From NCBI GenBank assembly GCA_001002285.1, contig LCLX01000003.1, positions 62,001-126,000 of the forward strand: a DNA stretch of 64,000 bases. Reading direction: 5' to 3'. The notes beneath the pieces are model-generated. The model did not search any database. It was not told the DNA's origin and worked only from the letters and a program-made list of their open reading frames with translations. How positions within the stretch are numbered: the stretch's first letter is position 1; every line of letters starts with the position of its first letter. Of this stretch, positions 16,375-24,926 are shown one piece after another. This stretch comes from Microgenomates group bacterium GW2011_GWC1_46_15 (GTDB taxonomy: Bacteria > Patescibacteria > Microgenomatia > UBA1400 > UBA12028). Position numbers and translations under genes: made by a program.

Positions 16375-17643
16375 CTATCTCCCTCGTAGAATCATCGCAT
16401 CCACCACGCGTTTCACTGCGTTCACATATGCCGCTAACCGCAAATGGACGTTTTTCTTCTCATGCATGTCCCACATGTGGTTGAACGCATCAACCATGAG
16501 GGGCTCGAGCTTTGCAAATACTTCTTTCTTTGTCCAGGCGTAGCCGTACAGATTCTGTACCCACTCAAAGTATGAAACTGTTACACCGCCAGCATTTGAA
16601 AGCACATCCGGCACCGAGAGAATGTGTTTCTTCCATAAAATTTCGTCGGCTTCTGGTGTCACAGGGCCGTTTGCCATTTCAACAATCGCCTTCGCGTGAA
16701 CACGGCCGGCGTTTTCTGCGGTGATCACGTTTTCCAACGCGGCCGGAACGAGCACGTCAACCGGCAGCTCGAGTAATTCTGCATTGCTTACTGATCGTGT
16801 TCCAGTAAACCCCGCAATGCTTCCCATTTTTTTCTTGTGTGCCATCACCGCGTCTATATTCAATCCTTTTTTCATGTCGTTCGACACGATACCACCGCGA
16901 CTATCGGAGACCGCGACAACATTAAATCCAAGTTCTGCTGCAAGTTTTGCAAACCAATATCCCACGTTTCCCAACCCTTGTACCGCAACCGTTGTCTGTG
17001 CTGGTTTCAGTTGTAACTTTTTAGCCAACTGCTCTAACACGCGCACACCGCCCTTCCCTGTTGCTTCTTCGCGTCCGAGTGAACCACCTATTTCCAACGG
17101 CTTCCCAGTAAATACGCCTGGTTCGTGTCGGCCGATGATTTTTTCATACTCATCGAGCATCCACGCCATAATTTGACCCGTTGTGTTCACATCCGGCGCC
17201 GGAACGTCTTTCCACACGCCAATGTACGGGGTAATCGCGCGCGCGTACGCGCGGCTCAACCGCTCCACCTCACCTTTTGATAGTTTGGATGGATCAACAA
17301 TAATGCCACCTTTTGCACCGCCGTATGGAATTCCGGTGGTCGCACACTTCCACGTCATCCACATAGAAAGCGCCTTCACTTCTTCTACACTTACGTTGTA
17401 GTGATACCGGATTCCACCTTTAAACGGACCCCGCGCGTCGTTGTGCTGGCTACGAAATGCTTTAAATTTTTGTGTTTTCCCATTGTCCATTTTAATAGAC
17501 AACTCAACTTGTACAAGATTCTGCGGAGTCATCAATGTTTGAATCACCGCGCGGAATACTTTCTTATCCCCATACTGCGGCTCCAACAAACTCGCCGCCT
17601 GGCGAAGTTGTTCTTGGGCATTTAAAAATGGATTATTCAGCAT
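16375..17643 (-). CDS. gdhA: Glu/Leu/Phe/Val dehydrogenase (glutamate dehydrogenase)
   Basis: The 422-residue enzyme has the normal length. PFKGGIRYH and GGAKGGI contain the substrate-binding and catalytic lysines, DVPAPDVNT the catalytic Asp, and VAVQGLGNVGYWFAKLA the Rossmann NAD(P) loop. It interconverts glutamate and 2-oxoglutarate plus ammonia. The start has GGAAGG about 6 bases upstream. It lies 14 bases downstream of trxB in the same orientation. For an organism with reduced amino-acid metabolism it may serve redox balance or nitrogen salvage; that is inference. Confidence 0.95.
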   Translation of the reverse strand: MLNNPFLNAQEQLRQAASLLEPQYGDKKVFRAVIQTLMTPQNLVQVELSIKMDNGKTQKFKAFRSQHNDARGPFKGGIRYHYNVSVEEVKALSMWMTWKCATTGIPYGGAKGGIIVDPSKLSKGEVERLSRAYARAITPYIGVWKDVPAPDVNTTGQIMAWMLDEYEKIIGRHEPGVFTGKPLEIGGSLGREEATGKGGVRVLEQLAKKLQLKPAQTTVAVQGLGNVGYWFAKLAAELGFNVVAVSDSRGGIVSNDMKKGLNIDAVMAHKKKMGSIAGFTGTRSVSNAELLELPVDVLVPAALENVITAENAGRVHAKAIVEMANGPVTPEADEILWKKHILSVPDVLSNAGGVTVSYFEWVQNLYGYAWTKKEVFAKLEPLMVDAFNHMWDMHEKKNVHLRLAAYVNAVKRVVDAMILRGR

Positions 17644-17657
17644 ACGATCCTTCCTTT

Positions 17658-18650
17658 TTATGATTGATCTTTACTTTCCTCAAGCCACTTTTCAATATCC
17701 AGCGCCGCCATCGTTCCATATCCCGCGGCCGTAATCGCTTGCTTGTACTTAAAATCAACTACATCGCCCGCCGCAAACACACCATCCACCGACGTCATTG
17801 TGAGGTACGGGACCATTCCATCTTTGACTGCTTTGGTCGCCAAATCTAGACTTTTTTGCTCAAGCACAAACCGCGTAACAATAAATCCTTTTTCGTCGAG
17901 TTCAATCGCGTTTTTCACAAAATCGGTTGCCGGCTTGTGCCCAATTGCAACAAACACGCCATCAGCGGGAAGCTCCTGCTCTTTTTTCGCGTTCATATCA
18001 ACAAGAACAATGCTTGTTACTTTGGAATCGCCCTTAATTTCTTTTACTCCGCTGTTCCATATCACGTTCACTTTTGGATGCTTGAGGACGCGCTCCTGCA
18101 TGATTTTGCTTGCGCGGAAACTGTCGCGCCGGTGCACCACCGTGACCGAATCGGCAAACTTTGTGAGTGCCAACGTGTCCTCCATCGCAGAGTCGCCGCC
18201 GCCAATCACAAATGTTTTTTTGCCTTTGAAAAATGCCGCATCGCACACTGCGCACGTCGAAACCCCACGGCCCACAAACTTGTCTTCGCCGGGAACGTTC
18301 AACCAAACAGACTCCGCACCCGTTGTCATTAAGACCGCTTGCGCCTGGTATTCTTCTCCACCTGCCGTTATACGAAATGGCTTGTGTGAAAAATCAACAC
18401 GTTCAACATTGAGATCTTTCACCCGCGCGCCAAATCGCTCAGCCTGCTTGCGCATGTCGGCCATAAGCTGGGGGCCAAGAATACCTTGCGGAAATCCGGG
18501 ATAGTTTTCAATCTCTGTGGTAAGCATGAGTTGGCCGCCGCTTTTTTCACCAGCAAACACAAGTGGGTTAAGCTGGGCACGGGCCAAGTACGTTGCCGCC
18601 GCCCATCCTGCGGGACCCGAACCAATAATAATGACGTGTTCTGTGTTCAT
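17658..18650 (-). CDS. trxB: thioredoxin reductase
   Basis: The 330-residue flavoprotein begins with the FAD-binding IIGSGPAGWAAATYLARA. It contains the redox pair in TCAVCDAAFF near residue 137, the NAD(P)H-binding VIGGGDSAMEDTLAL, and the FAD motif GVFAAGDVVD near the C-terminus. The second nucleotide region HRRDSFRASK matches NADPH-dependent enzymes. It reduces TrxA, encoded about 600 bases upstream in the same run of genes, with a Nudix gene between them. Confidence 0.96.
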   Translation of the reverse strand: MNTEHVIIIGSGPAGWAAATYLARAQLNPLVFAGEKSGGQLMLTTEIENYPGFPQGILGPQLMADMRKQAERFGARVKDLNVERVDFSHKPFRITAGGEEYQAQAVLMTTGAESVWLNVPGEDKFVGRGVSTCAVCDAAFFKGKKTFVIGGGDSAMEDTLALTKFADSVTVVHRRDSFRASKIMQERVLKHPKVNVIWNSGVKEIKGDSKVTSIVLVDMNAKKEQELPADGVFVAIGHKPATDFVKNAIELDEKGFIVTRFVLEQKSLDLATKAVKDGMVPYLTMTSVDGVFAAGDVVDFKYKQAITAAGYGTMAALDIEKWLEESKDQS

Positions 18651-18656
18651 ATCTTC

Positions 18657-19232
18657 TTATCCTGTTTTATCATATTTTTTGATGAGCGCATCCAGTTTTT
18701 TAGAAACAGAAAGCTCCTTCACCATCGGCAAAAGTCCCTTCACACTTGGAGGAACTGGGAGTTTTTCGGACATACTTGATTGTGTAAGCTCGTCCACATC
18801 AAAAAATCGCACTTCATCTGCTTCAGTATTGTTAAAGTTCGGAAACGGACCATTATGTACTCCGACGTACATCGACCAGAACTCTGTTTCGCCATCGGAT
18901 GGTTCAATAAATTTTTTGAATGGAGCAAGAGGAAACGATGTGCCAAGTTCTTCTATCATTTCGCGTTTTACCGTTGCACTATATGTATCTCCGCTGTGCA
19001 CATGCCCACCGACTGAAAACACCCAATACCCAGGGAATGTATCTTTTGTTTTGCTCCGTTTTTGCATGAGTAGCTGCTTTTTTGTATTGAAGACGAGCAC
19101 ACCAACGGCGCGATGAATAAGCGACGGGTCGTGATGCACCTGTTGACGCGTCGCCTGCCCAATAACACGATCTTGTTTATCAACAACATCAAACAGTTCT
19201 CCTTGATCGTCTGTGGTATTTAGGTTGTACAT
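18657..19232 (-). CDS. Nudix hydrolase, IDI/YfcD-like
   Basis: The 191-residue protein resembles the Nudix branch that includes isopentenyl-diphosphate isomerase: an opening GELFDVVDKQDRVIGQ, HRAVGVLVFN, and a Nudix box starting GGHVHSGDTY and ending REMIEELG. The box has Asp where the first canonical Glu would be; the REMIEEL part is intact. The substrate is not predictable. The start at 19232 is preferred over the longer frame to 19304, which would run into trxA. It lies 4 bases after trxA. Confidence 0.85.
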   Translation of the reverse strand: MYNLNTTDDQGELFDVVDKQDRVIGQATRQQVHHDPSLIHRAVGVLVFNTKKQLLMQKRSKTKDTFPGYWVFSVGGHVHSGDTYSATVKREMIEELGTSFPLAPFKKFIEPSDGETEFWSMYVGVHNGPFPNFNNTEADEVRFFDVDELTQSSMSEKLPVPPSVKGLLPMVKELSVSKKLDALIKKYDKTG

Positions 19233-19236
19233 ACTG

Positions 19237-19560
19237 TTACGCCGTTGCCTTTGCGATGAGATCACGGTATCCCTTTTCTCCACCAAATCCCACTTTGCGG
19301 TCAAGTTCCGCGCCTTTGTTGAACAAAATCACCGTTGGAATGCTCATAACGCCATATTTTTGCGGAGTTTCGCCATTCGCATCAACATCCATTTTGACGA
19401 TGGTTACTTTTCCTTTGAGTTCTTCAGAAAGCGCGTCGAGTACGGGCGCCGCCATTTTGCATGGACCGCACCACTCGGCATAAAAATCAACAAGCGCAGG
19501 CTTGTCGCTTTCAAGAACAAGTTTCTGAAAATCTGCATCGGATATGTGTTGTGCTGGCAT
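19237..19560 (-). CDS. trxA: thioredoxin
   Basis: This is a typical 107-residue thioredoxin: VDFYAEWCGPCKMAAPVL holds the WCGPCK active site near residue 31, and MSIPTVILF supplies the cis-Pro. It is a cytoplasmic electron donor, reduced by the TrxB encoded downstream. It could also feed electrons to the CcdA-like membrane carrier and to the class II ribonucleotide reductases in this window. GGGG lies a few bases before the ATG. Confidence 0.96.
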   Translation of the reverse strand: MPAQHISDADFQKLVLESDKPALVDFYAEWCGPCKMAAPVLDALSEELKGKVTIVKMDVDANGETPQKYGVMSIPTVILFNKGAELDRKVGFGGEKGYRDLIAKATA

Positions 19561-19586
19561 GAGCCCCCCTTATTATGTTGATACGA

Positions 19587-19829
19587 TTACGATCCTAAAG
19601 AAAACAACTGTTTGAGAATAGCATCAAATTGATCTTTTTTCGCTGAAGAACGAGAGCACCGCACTGCCTCGTTGGTTAAAAAATCTTTCCCGATTTTTCC
19701 CAATGCGTTGCGGGCGGCAAGAATTTGCTGAACGACATCGAGACAGTCGCGGTCTTCGTTCATCATGCGCGCAATGGCATCTACTTGACCGCGGACTTTA
19801 TTGAGTTGTTGTGTGAGTTGTGTCGACAT
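19587..19829 (-). CDS. CsoR/FrmR-family metal- or thiol-sensing repressor
   Basis: The 80-residue all-helical protein matches the DUF156 family: LNKVRGQVDAIARMMNEDRDCLDVVQQ at the start, with Cys near residue 29, and a second Cys in TNEAVRC. Copper-sensing CsoR has C-H-C ligands; here the position 4 residues before the second Cys is Glu rather than His. A two-Cys arrangement without His recalls CstR, which senses persulfides. It sits between trxA and the ccdA-like gene and may regulate this redox block. The assignment of the inducer is inference. Confidence 0.85.
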   Translation of the reverse strand: MSTQLTQQLNKVRGQVDAIARMMNEDRDCLDVVQQILAARNALGKIGKDFLTNEAVRCSRSSAKKDQFDAILKQLFSLGS

Positions 19830-19900
19830 ACGTATAGTATACTCCCCCCCAGTACCAAGAACTATACACTACACAAAAGGAATGTGTCAAGTTCTGGCGT

Positions 19901-20225
19901 TTATAACTGAATAAGATTCATAGAAATGGAGCAATTTTCTGGAAGATGAACTTCGTGGATATGCAAAATATACTTGCCGTCTGGGAGTACATTTATCACT
20001 ACAATCCCATACGCCCTACCCTCGTGTAGAATACACACTCTTCCCAAATTTTCCCGTCGGACAAGTTGAGTAAATTTCGGGTGTCGTGGATCAATGGTAA
20101 TTTCAGTCGGAGTTATAAGAATTAAGAGGTTTATTGGGAGCAACATCTTGCCGACCAATCTCGCTACCAAAACCCGGGTTAATCCCATCATGACGTGAAA
20201 CACTTGTGTCTACTGTAATAGACAT
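19901..20225 (-). pseudogene. hypothetical protein, apparently frameshifted
   Basis: Two short frames overlap. The first starts at 20225 with a good GGAG 6 bases upstream and stops after 40 residues at 20103. The second continues in another frame to 19901, giving a plausible folded protein end (ENLGRVCILHEGRAYGIVV, then a His-rich strand). A single-base shift near 20100-20130 would join them into a protein of about 108 residues. It could be a real frameshift, a programmed one, or a sequencing error. No family is recognised. The gene follows ccdA-like by 9 bases. Confidence 0.4.
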
Positions 20226-20233
20226 ACACACTC

Positions 20234-21010
20234 CTATACTACTAATGCTACACCCATCGTCAATAAGACCAATCCTATTGCCAGCTTCATCCACTTTTCC
20301 GCGTGGTGTTCCCACTCCTTGAGTTGGATGATTTTGCGCGCCCGCCAGACCAAAATCAACACAACAATGAGTGGTAAAACGAATAAAAAGTTGTAGTACA
20401 AAAAGTAGCCGACAATCAACGCGAGTGGCAAACCAGACTGTGCAAGAATTGTCGCGGTGCCAACGTAAATCGGCAGACTACACGGTGTTTCCAACAGTGT
20501 CACAAAAAATCCTAACGTGATTGTCGCGGGTAACGTCGCCTTCTCTACTAACGGCATGAGGCGGGTTTTGCTCGCAGTCGGAATTCTCAAATGAATCGGC
20601 CATTCGGGCTTGAAAAAATCCTTGATTTGAATTGCTCCCGCGATTAACAAAAGAACACCAAGAATGGGATTAAACCACGAGCGAAACACATGAAGATCGA
20701 GTTGTGCGATCGATGAATAAAACAACAAACCTACCGTTAAGTATGTGAGAAATACCGTAAGAATGTACGTTAACCCTATTGTAAGAACACGGCTCGACAC
20801 ATCTTTTTTGTTCTGTTTACCAAATACGAGGAGATACCCAAGCAAAAGGACCATCATGCCGATCGCGCACGGATTAATGCCGTCAACTAGGCCGGCAATG
20901 GTAATAAGCGGAAAACTGACCAAACCACCTTGTGTGGAGAGCCAACATGCGACGCGGGTGCACGTTGGTGTAGCGAGCGCGAGTGCTGAAGAAGCGAGAA
21001 GCGTAGACAT
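20234..21010 (-). CDS. CcdA/DsbD-like transmembrane electron carrier
   Basis: The 258-residue membrane protein has an N-terminal signal-like segment with a C-x(4)-C pair, then about six transmembrane helices. The two hallmark half-sites GINPCAIGMMVLLLGY and ETPCSLPIYVGTATIL each present a membrane-embedded Cys after Pro, as in CcdA and the DsbD core. The family moves reducing equivalents from cytoplasmic thioredoxin to extracytoplasmic thiol proteins. TrxA and TrxB are encoded downstream on the same strand, and a DsbA-like protein further on. It starts 10 bases after the DUF192 gene. Confidence 0.87.
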   Translation of the reverse strand: MSTLLASSALALATPTCTRVACWLSTQGGLVSFPLITIAGLVDGINPCAIGMMVLLLGYLLVFGKQNKKDVSSRVLTIGLTYILTVFLTYLTVGLLFYSSIAQLDLHVFRSWFNPILGVLLLIAGAIQIKDFFKPEWPIHLRIPTASKTRLMPLVEKATLPATITLGFFVTLLETPCSLPIYVGTATILAQSGLPLALIVGYFLYYNFLFVLPLIVVLILVWRARKIIQLKEWEHHAEKWMKLAIGLVLLTMGVALVV

Positions 21011-21019
21011 TCCCCCATC

Positions 21020-21475
21020 TTACTTCCATTCAACAGAATCGCCAAGGTGGATATTGTGCTGATCAATAAAACCCGCAGGAATTTCAAGAACGTGTGTAAC
21101 AGACGAGTTTGGTGTGTGCGTTGCAAGCGGTGGCGAAATTGGAACATTCCGTGTTAAATCAACAATACTTCCATTGCGAATCCAGATGAAATCTAATGGG
21201 AAACGCATATCTTTCATCCAAAATGCCGGCTTCATTTCCTGCGGAAGAATAAATAACATTCCATCAGAACCTCGTGTGTCGCGATTACTTAACCCTTGTT
21301 CAATTTCTTGCGATGTTTGCGCGAGCTCAACACGAAGAGAAATGGGTTGAGACTGTTCGCCACGCGTCGTGATGGTAAGGCTTGCAAATCGTTTTTGCGT
21401 ACCACGGCTCCAAACACTGATAAAAACAAAAAGAATAACGCAGAGTGCTGCCACTTTAAAAAGACGGTGTTTCAT
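21020..21475 (-). CDS. DUF192 family exported protein
   Basis: The 151-residue protein has one N-terminal hydrophobic segment (residues about 7-22) and a DUF192 domain: VELAQTSQEIEQGLSNRD, GMLFI, and WMKDMRFPLDFIWI, ending with the VLEIPAGFIDQ signature. Its role in the envelope is unknown. The start at 21475 is chosen because its ATG overlaps the lgt stop in ATGA; the longer frame would run 70 bases into lgt. It is therefore probably translated with lgt. Confidence 0.87.
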   Translation of the reverse strand: MKHRLFKVAALCVILFVFISVWSRGTQKRFASLTITTRGEQSQPISLRVELAQTSQEIEQGLSNRDTRGSDGMLFILPQEMKPAFWMKDMRFPLDFIWIRNGSIVDLTRNVPISPPLATHTPNSSVTHVLEIPAGFIDQHNIHLGDSVEWK

Positions 21476-22233
21476 GTGTTCTTTCTCCAATTGTTCCGCG
21501 TGATCAGCCATATGCCACTCACCGCAATAAGACTTACACTCACCCACTGCGCCGGCGTATATATCCCAATCAATGGAGCTTCAAGCCTCAAAAAATCAAG
21601 AAAGAACCGGACAACTCCATAACTCACGAGATACCACGCAAAAACGCGACCACTCCCAATCGTTTTATATGCATGACGGCCCACGTAGTTCCATAACACA
21701 ATCCAAATAACCACCATCGCGAGACTTTCATACAAAAAAAGCGGATGGTAGTACATGATACGCTCATACCCGGGAAAGCGATGCGAGACATCAATAAAAA
21801 TTTTCCATGGAAGCGTTGTCGGCAAACCATACAATTCCTGATTCACAAAGTTTCCCCATCGGCCAATTGCTTGCCCCAATGGCAAACCAAGCGCGATGAG
21901 ATCGAGATATGTCGGTAATACAGTAAGTTTTTTTTTCTTTGCCCAAAGGAACAACGCGGAAGCGATAACGGCTCCAACAACCGCTCCAAAAATTCCCAGA
22001 CCTCCGTTCCATACTGCAATCAATGCAAAAAAGTTAGAACCAACATAGCTTGGCCAATCAGTGATGAGATGATAGACACGCGCGCCAATCAACCCGCCCA
22101 CAAAAACCCAAACCGCCAACGATTCTATGTCTTTTTCTAAAGTTTTATTGATATGCGACGCAGCGCGTTGGGCAACACCAATCCCCGTAACAATTCCCAA
22201 CCCAAGAATAATGCCGTATGGATGAATGATCAT
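21472..22233 (-). CDS. lgt: prolipoprotein diacylglyceryl transferase
   Basis: This 253-residue membrane enzyme adds diacylglycerol to the lipobox Cys of prolipoproteins. GRWGNFVNQELYG is the Lgt signature with the essential Arg and Asn. HPYGIILGLG at the start and YYHPLFLYES are also characteristic. About seven transmembrane helices are visible. The start at 22233 fits the family (MIIHPYG). The small lipoprotein-like gene at 52556 has a Cys-containing lipobox and is a likely substrate. It overlaps DUF192 by 4 bases. Confidence 0.94.
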   Translation of the reverse strand: MIIHPYGIILGLGIVTGIGVAQRAASHINKTLEKDIESLAVWVFVGGLIGARVYHLITDWPSYVGSNFFALIAVWNGGLGIFGAVVGAVIASALFLWAKKKKLTVLPTYLDLIALGLPLGQAIGRWGNFVNQELYGLPTTLPWKIFIDVSHRFPGYERIMYYHPLFLYESLAMVVIWIVLWNYVGRHAYKTIGSGRVFAWYLVSYGVVRFFLDFLRLEAPLIGIYTPAQWVSVSLIAVSGIWLITRNNWRKNT

Positions 22234-22237
22234 AGAT

Positions 22238-22699
22238 TTACAGGACAAGTATCGCAGCACCGCCGGTCACAAAAAGTAACGCTATCACACCAAGCGCCAT
22301 CGCCCGGATTGTTGAATCTTTTACTTCAGCAGATAAATCCCAAAAAAATGTTTTCCGCAAAAGAGCGGGGGTATTGAGAAGGGACAACATCACTAACACG
22401 CTGTGAAGTTCTAGTCCAATCAACACACCAAATCCCTCTGCAGACCGGGTAGACGTCATCACAAAAATTGATATTAATACAAGCGCTCCAAAAAACACCG
22501 CCCGCCGGTGAACAAGCCGGATTGTTTTTCCTAACCGCTCAACTTCTTTGTATAGTGGAATCAAACGCTTTTCTTTCCACAACCGCCGCGCAGGTGCAGA
22601 ATCTATTACGAGTTCATCGCTTTGCAGGGCAAATACCGTTTCAAGAAATGGCAACACATACCCTATCGCGATACCTAGTAATAAAAGAAGTCCCTTCAT
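22238..22699 (-). CDS. small membrane protein of unknown function
   Basis: The 153-residue protein has an N-terminal hydrophobic segment (about 2-25), an amphipathic charged stretch (residues 30-64), and three further membrane helices (about 67-85, 89-108, 130-152). It resembles no family that I can name. It overlaps the upstream gene by 4 bases (ATGA) and ends 4 bases before lgt, so it is part of the same operon. A membrane scaffold or stress role would be a guess. Confidence 0.7.
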   Translation of the reverse strand: MKGLLLLLGIAIGYVLPFLETVFALQSDELVIDSAPARRLWKEKRLIPLYKEVERLGKTIRLVHRRAVFFGALVLISIFVMTSTRSAEGFGVLIGLELHSVLVMLSLLNTPALLRKTFFWDLSAEVKDSTIRAMALGVIALLFVTGGAAILVL

Positions 22700-23058
22700 G
22701 GTGTCTCCTTACTGCCCAACATTGTTTTTCCGCCCTGCCGCGCACGGCGGATCTCAGCAACTTTCCACATAAACAGTTTTCCCTTGCTCCGCGCGTTCGC
22801 ATCCAACACAAAACTTCTCGCCTGTTCTAGTATAGATCGGTCAACCGTTTTTGCCATCTTGATGTACAACGACGTGTGCGCTTCATCGTTTAACTCACGC
22901 GACAAACGATACCCAAAATCCTGAAACTCGCGCGAGATTCTGCCTCCTTTATCGTCCAACGCGAAGTTCTGTAAAACCGATGAAATAGACTGCATCCCGC
23001 CACCCCGTTTTGGACGGGCGTCTTCCTTGACCGAAGCTAGCCCCTTACCCCGCTTCAT
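22696..23058 (-). CDS. small basic helical protein, unknown
   Basis: The product, about 120 residues from the Met at 23058, is basic and mostly helical, with no membrane segment. The sequence from SSVLQNFALDDKGGRISREFQDFGYRL onward looks like a conserved domain seen next to cell-surface or replication genes in CPR genomes, but I cannot name it. It overlaps the MFS gene by 14 bases and the downstream membrane gene by 4 bases, so it is cotranscribed. An alternative start lies at 23079. Confidence 0.65.
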   Translation of the reverse strand: MKRGKGLASVKEDARPKRGGGMQSISSVLQNFALDDKGGRISREFQDFGYRLSRELNDEAHTSLYIKMAKTVDRSILEQARSFVLDANARSKGKLFMWKVAEIRRARQGGKTMLGSKETP

Positions 23059-24277
23059 GCGCGCCTCCACCCATTGCAATACTCAACAATATACCAAATC
23101 CTGCGAGTAAAAATGCACCTGTCCATCCGAATGGAAGGATGAAAAAGAGTATAATAATTGACCAAATACATATTGCCGCAAGTGAGTTTACAACCTCACG
23201 GTAGATTTGGATATGATACACGTGTTTGCCACGGGATTTACGGAAAAAAACCGTGTCAAAAATGGGCTCATACACCCCGACCGCCAATCGGTCTACGAGG
23301 TCAATCGTAATAATATGCCAGACTTGTTGAACAAAAATACGCGCGACCCACAACGCGCTTAATAGACTACTGCATAGAACAAACAGTGTTCTTCCTTTAT
23401 GCTTTCCCAAATACCATCCCATAAAGTATGCGATCACGAGTGAAACAAAAAGAACGAGCGAGTACACATACCCCACCCGCTCTACCGTACCAACAATGAA
23501 AAAGATGAAGATGGGCCAAAGCAAAAATACCGCGTCATCAATGTACTTCCCAATTAATCCCGTTGCTAATCGTTGTGCGGCCGGAAGATGAAGCCACGCA
23601 AAAAAATCTTTTATCGTGACAACATATGAAAACTTCATTTCATTTCCGAGGAGCACTACTACTGCCGCAAGCAAAAATAATATAGCGCTTGCCAAGTGAA
23701 GCATGCGAAATCCTAAACTCGCCGCGATAATACCGCCAAGCATTGGCATTCCTATACGCACAAGCTTATCCAAAAACGCCAACGCGCCAACGTCTTGTCC
23801 CAGGTGTTTCAGTTCTGCATGCACAACAAACTGTGTGTAGTACGGCACCCAATACAATGTCACCACAAACCCTTCTAATACAGCTGCGAGAACAAGGAAC
23901 CATGCATTTGTGTTCGCCATGTATAACGCAAGATACATCCCCATATTTAGGAGATTACCAATGAACATACTTTTTACCAAACCGACCATCCGGATAAAAC
24001 GTGATAATGGAAAAATCGTGACCAATGTAACAAGCCGCATGACAAGAAAAAACGCGCACGTGAGAAAAACCGTTTTTTGCAGATCAGAAACGTGCGCAAA
24101 AAAGGAGATGTTGAAAAATCCAATCGAGTGTATCCGCGTGTACAAATACAACGGGATAAAAAGGCCCGCCATTTGCTGAGCAGCGCCACGCAACAACTGA
24201 GCTGAAAACAGCCACTTTAATCCTTTTGGAAAAAGCGCGTACTCAACGTGAAGACTGTGATGGAAAAGCCTTTGCAT
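23045..24277 (-). CDS. MFS-like multi-pass transporter
   Basis: The 410-residue protein has 11-12 hydrophobic helices spread over its length and short charged loops, as in major facilitator transporters. The loop sequence FIRMVGLVKSMFIGN after helix 3 and a second basic loop near residue 300 (GWYLGKHKGRTLF) fit the MFS two-bundle plan. The substrate is unknown. The start overlaps the 3' end of pth by 35 bases; an upstream Met at 24301 would overlap by 59. The gene ends inside the downstream small basic gene, consistent with an operon. Confidence 0.7.
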   Translation of the reverse strand: MQRLFHHSLHVEYALFPKGLKWLFSAQLLRGAAQQMAGLFIPLYLYTRIHSIGFFNISFFAHVSDLQKTVFLTCAFFLVMRLVTLVTIFPLSRFIRMVGLVKSMFIGNLLNMGMYLALYMANTNAWFLVLAAVLEGFVVTLYWVPYYTQFVVHAELKHLGQDVGALAFLDKLVRIGMPMLGGIIAASLGFRMLHLASAILFLLAAVVVLLGNEMKFSYVVTIKDFFAWLHLPAAQRLATGLIGKYIDDAVFLLWPIFIFFIVGTVERVGYVYSLVLFVSLVIAYFMGWYLGKHKGRTLFVLCSSLLSALWVARIFVQQVWHIITIDLVDRLAVGVYEPIFDTVFFRKSRGKHVYHIQIYREVVNSLAAICIWSIIILFFILPFGWTGAFLLAGFGILLSIAMGGGAHEAG

Positions 24278-24842
24278 AGATCTCTTGTACCACGCGCTCA
24301 ATCATGGGAGCAAGCACGTCGCGCTCCTCTTTCGTGAATGGGGTAAGGACGTATGTTTCACCGGGAATTTTTTCGCTTGCTTGATCCATGTTTTGCGCGT
24401 CGTTGAACCGGGACTCCGTCCCAATCCGCACGTTCCAAAATTGATCTGTTCCCAACGCTTGAATGATTGAGTTCACCCCATGATGGATTTTTGGATGTTT
24501 TCCAAACTGGATTTTGTACTGGCCAAATGGAATATCAAGATCGTCGTAACACACATACACCGACTGTAGGTTTGGCGCATCTGTTTTTGCAAGTTCTTCT
24601 TTATCAAAATACCGCACGATACCGCCAACCGCCTCCCCGCTTTTATTCATGAAGGCCTGCGGTTTGATAAGAAAAATTCCTTTTCCCATATCCTGCGCCA
24701 CTTCTGCCTTAAATTTTGAGTCATGCTTCCACATAAGTTCCGCTTTTTGTGCGACCGCGTCTGCGATCATAAATCCAACGTTGTGGCGGGTGTGTGTGTA
24801 TGTTTCCCCCGGGTTTCCGAGACCAATAATGTATGTGCGCAT
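24243..24842 (-). CDS. pth: peptidyl-tRNA hydrolase
   Basis: The 200-residue enzyme frees tRNA from peptidyl-tRNA dropped by stalled ribosomes. YIIGLGNPGETYTHTRHNVGF contains the conserved Asn and catalytic His, LIKPQAFMNKSGEAV the substrate-binding Asn, and YDDLDIPFG with the KIHHGVNSI segment the remaining signature. The normal KxxGGHNG motif reads KIHHGVNS here, a notable divergence at usually conserved glycines. The start at 24842 gives the standard MxTYIIGLGNPG N-terminus; the frame extends upstream only through a repeat hairpin. Confidence 0.93.
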   Translation of the reverse strand: MRTYIIGLGNPGETYTHTRHNVGFMIADAVAQKAELMWKHDSKFKAEVAQDMGKGIFLIKPQAFMNKSGEAVGGIVRYFDKEELAKTDAPNLQSVYVCYDDLDIPFGQYKIQFGKHPKIHHGVNSIIQALGTDQFWNVRIGTESRFNDAQNMDQASEKIPGETYVLTPFTKEERDVLAPMIERVVQEIYAKAFPSQSSR

Positions 24843-24854
24843 ATACGCATGATA

Positions 24855-24913
24855 CACGAAAAGGGTAGGTCGGGTCTCTAGGCCTAGAATAATTGGGGCC
24901 TCTCTTTTTCGTG
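24855..24913. repeat. intergenic hairpin with ACCCGACCT-type repeat core
   Basis: CACGAAAA (24855-24862) pairs with TTTTCGTG (24906-24913). Inside lie the motif GGGTAGGTCGGGTC and an AGGCCT palindrome. The motif recurs at 45768 and, as GATCGGGACT, at four other places. It separates the divergent pth and glycosyltransferase genes. Confidence 0.6.
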
Positions 24914-24926
24914 ATAGAATCACACC

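Noticed and set aside
21472..21475. Recoding of TGA as Gly or Trp, known in some CPR lineages
   Set aside because: Many genes end cleanly at TGA, including the overlapping ATGA and GTGA pairs, and Trp and Gly positions use normal codons.
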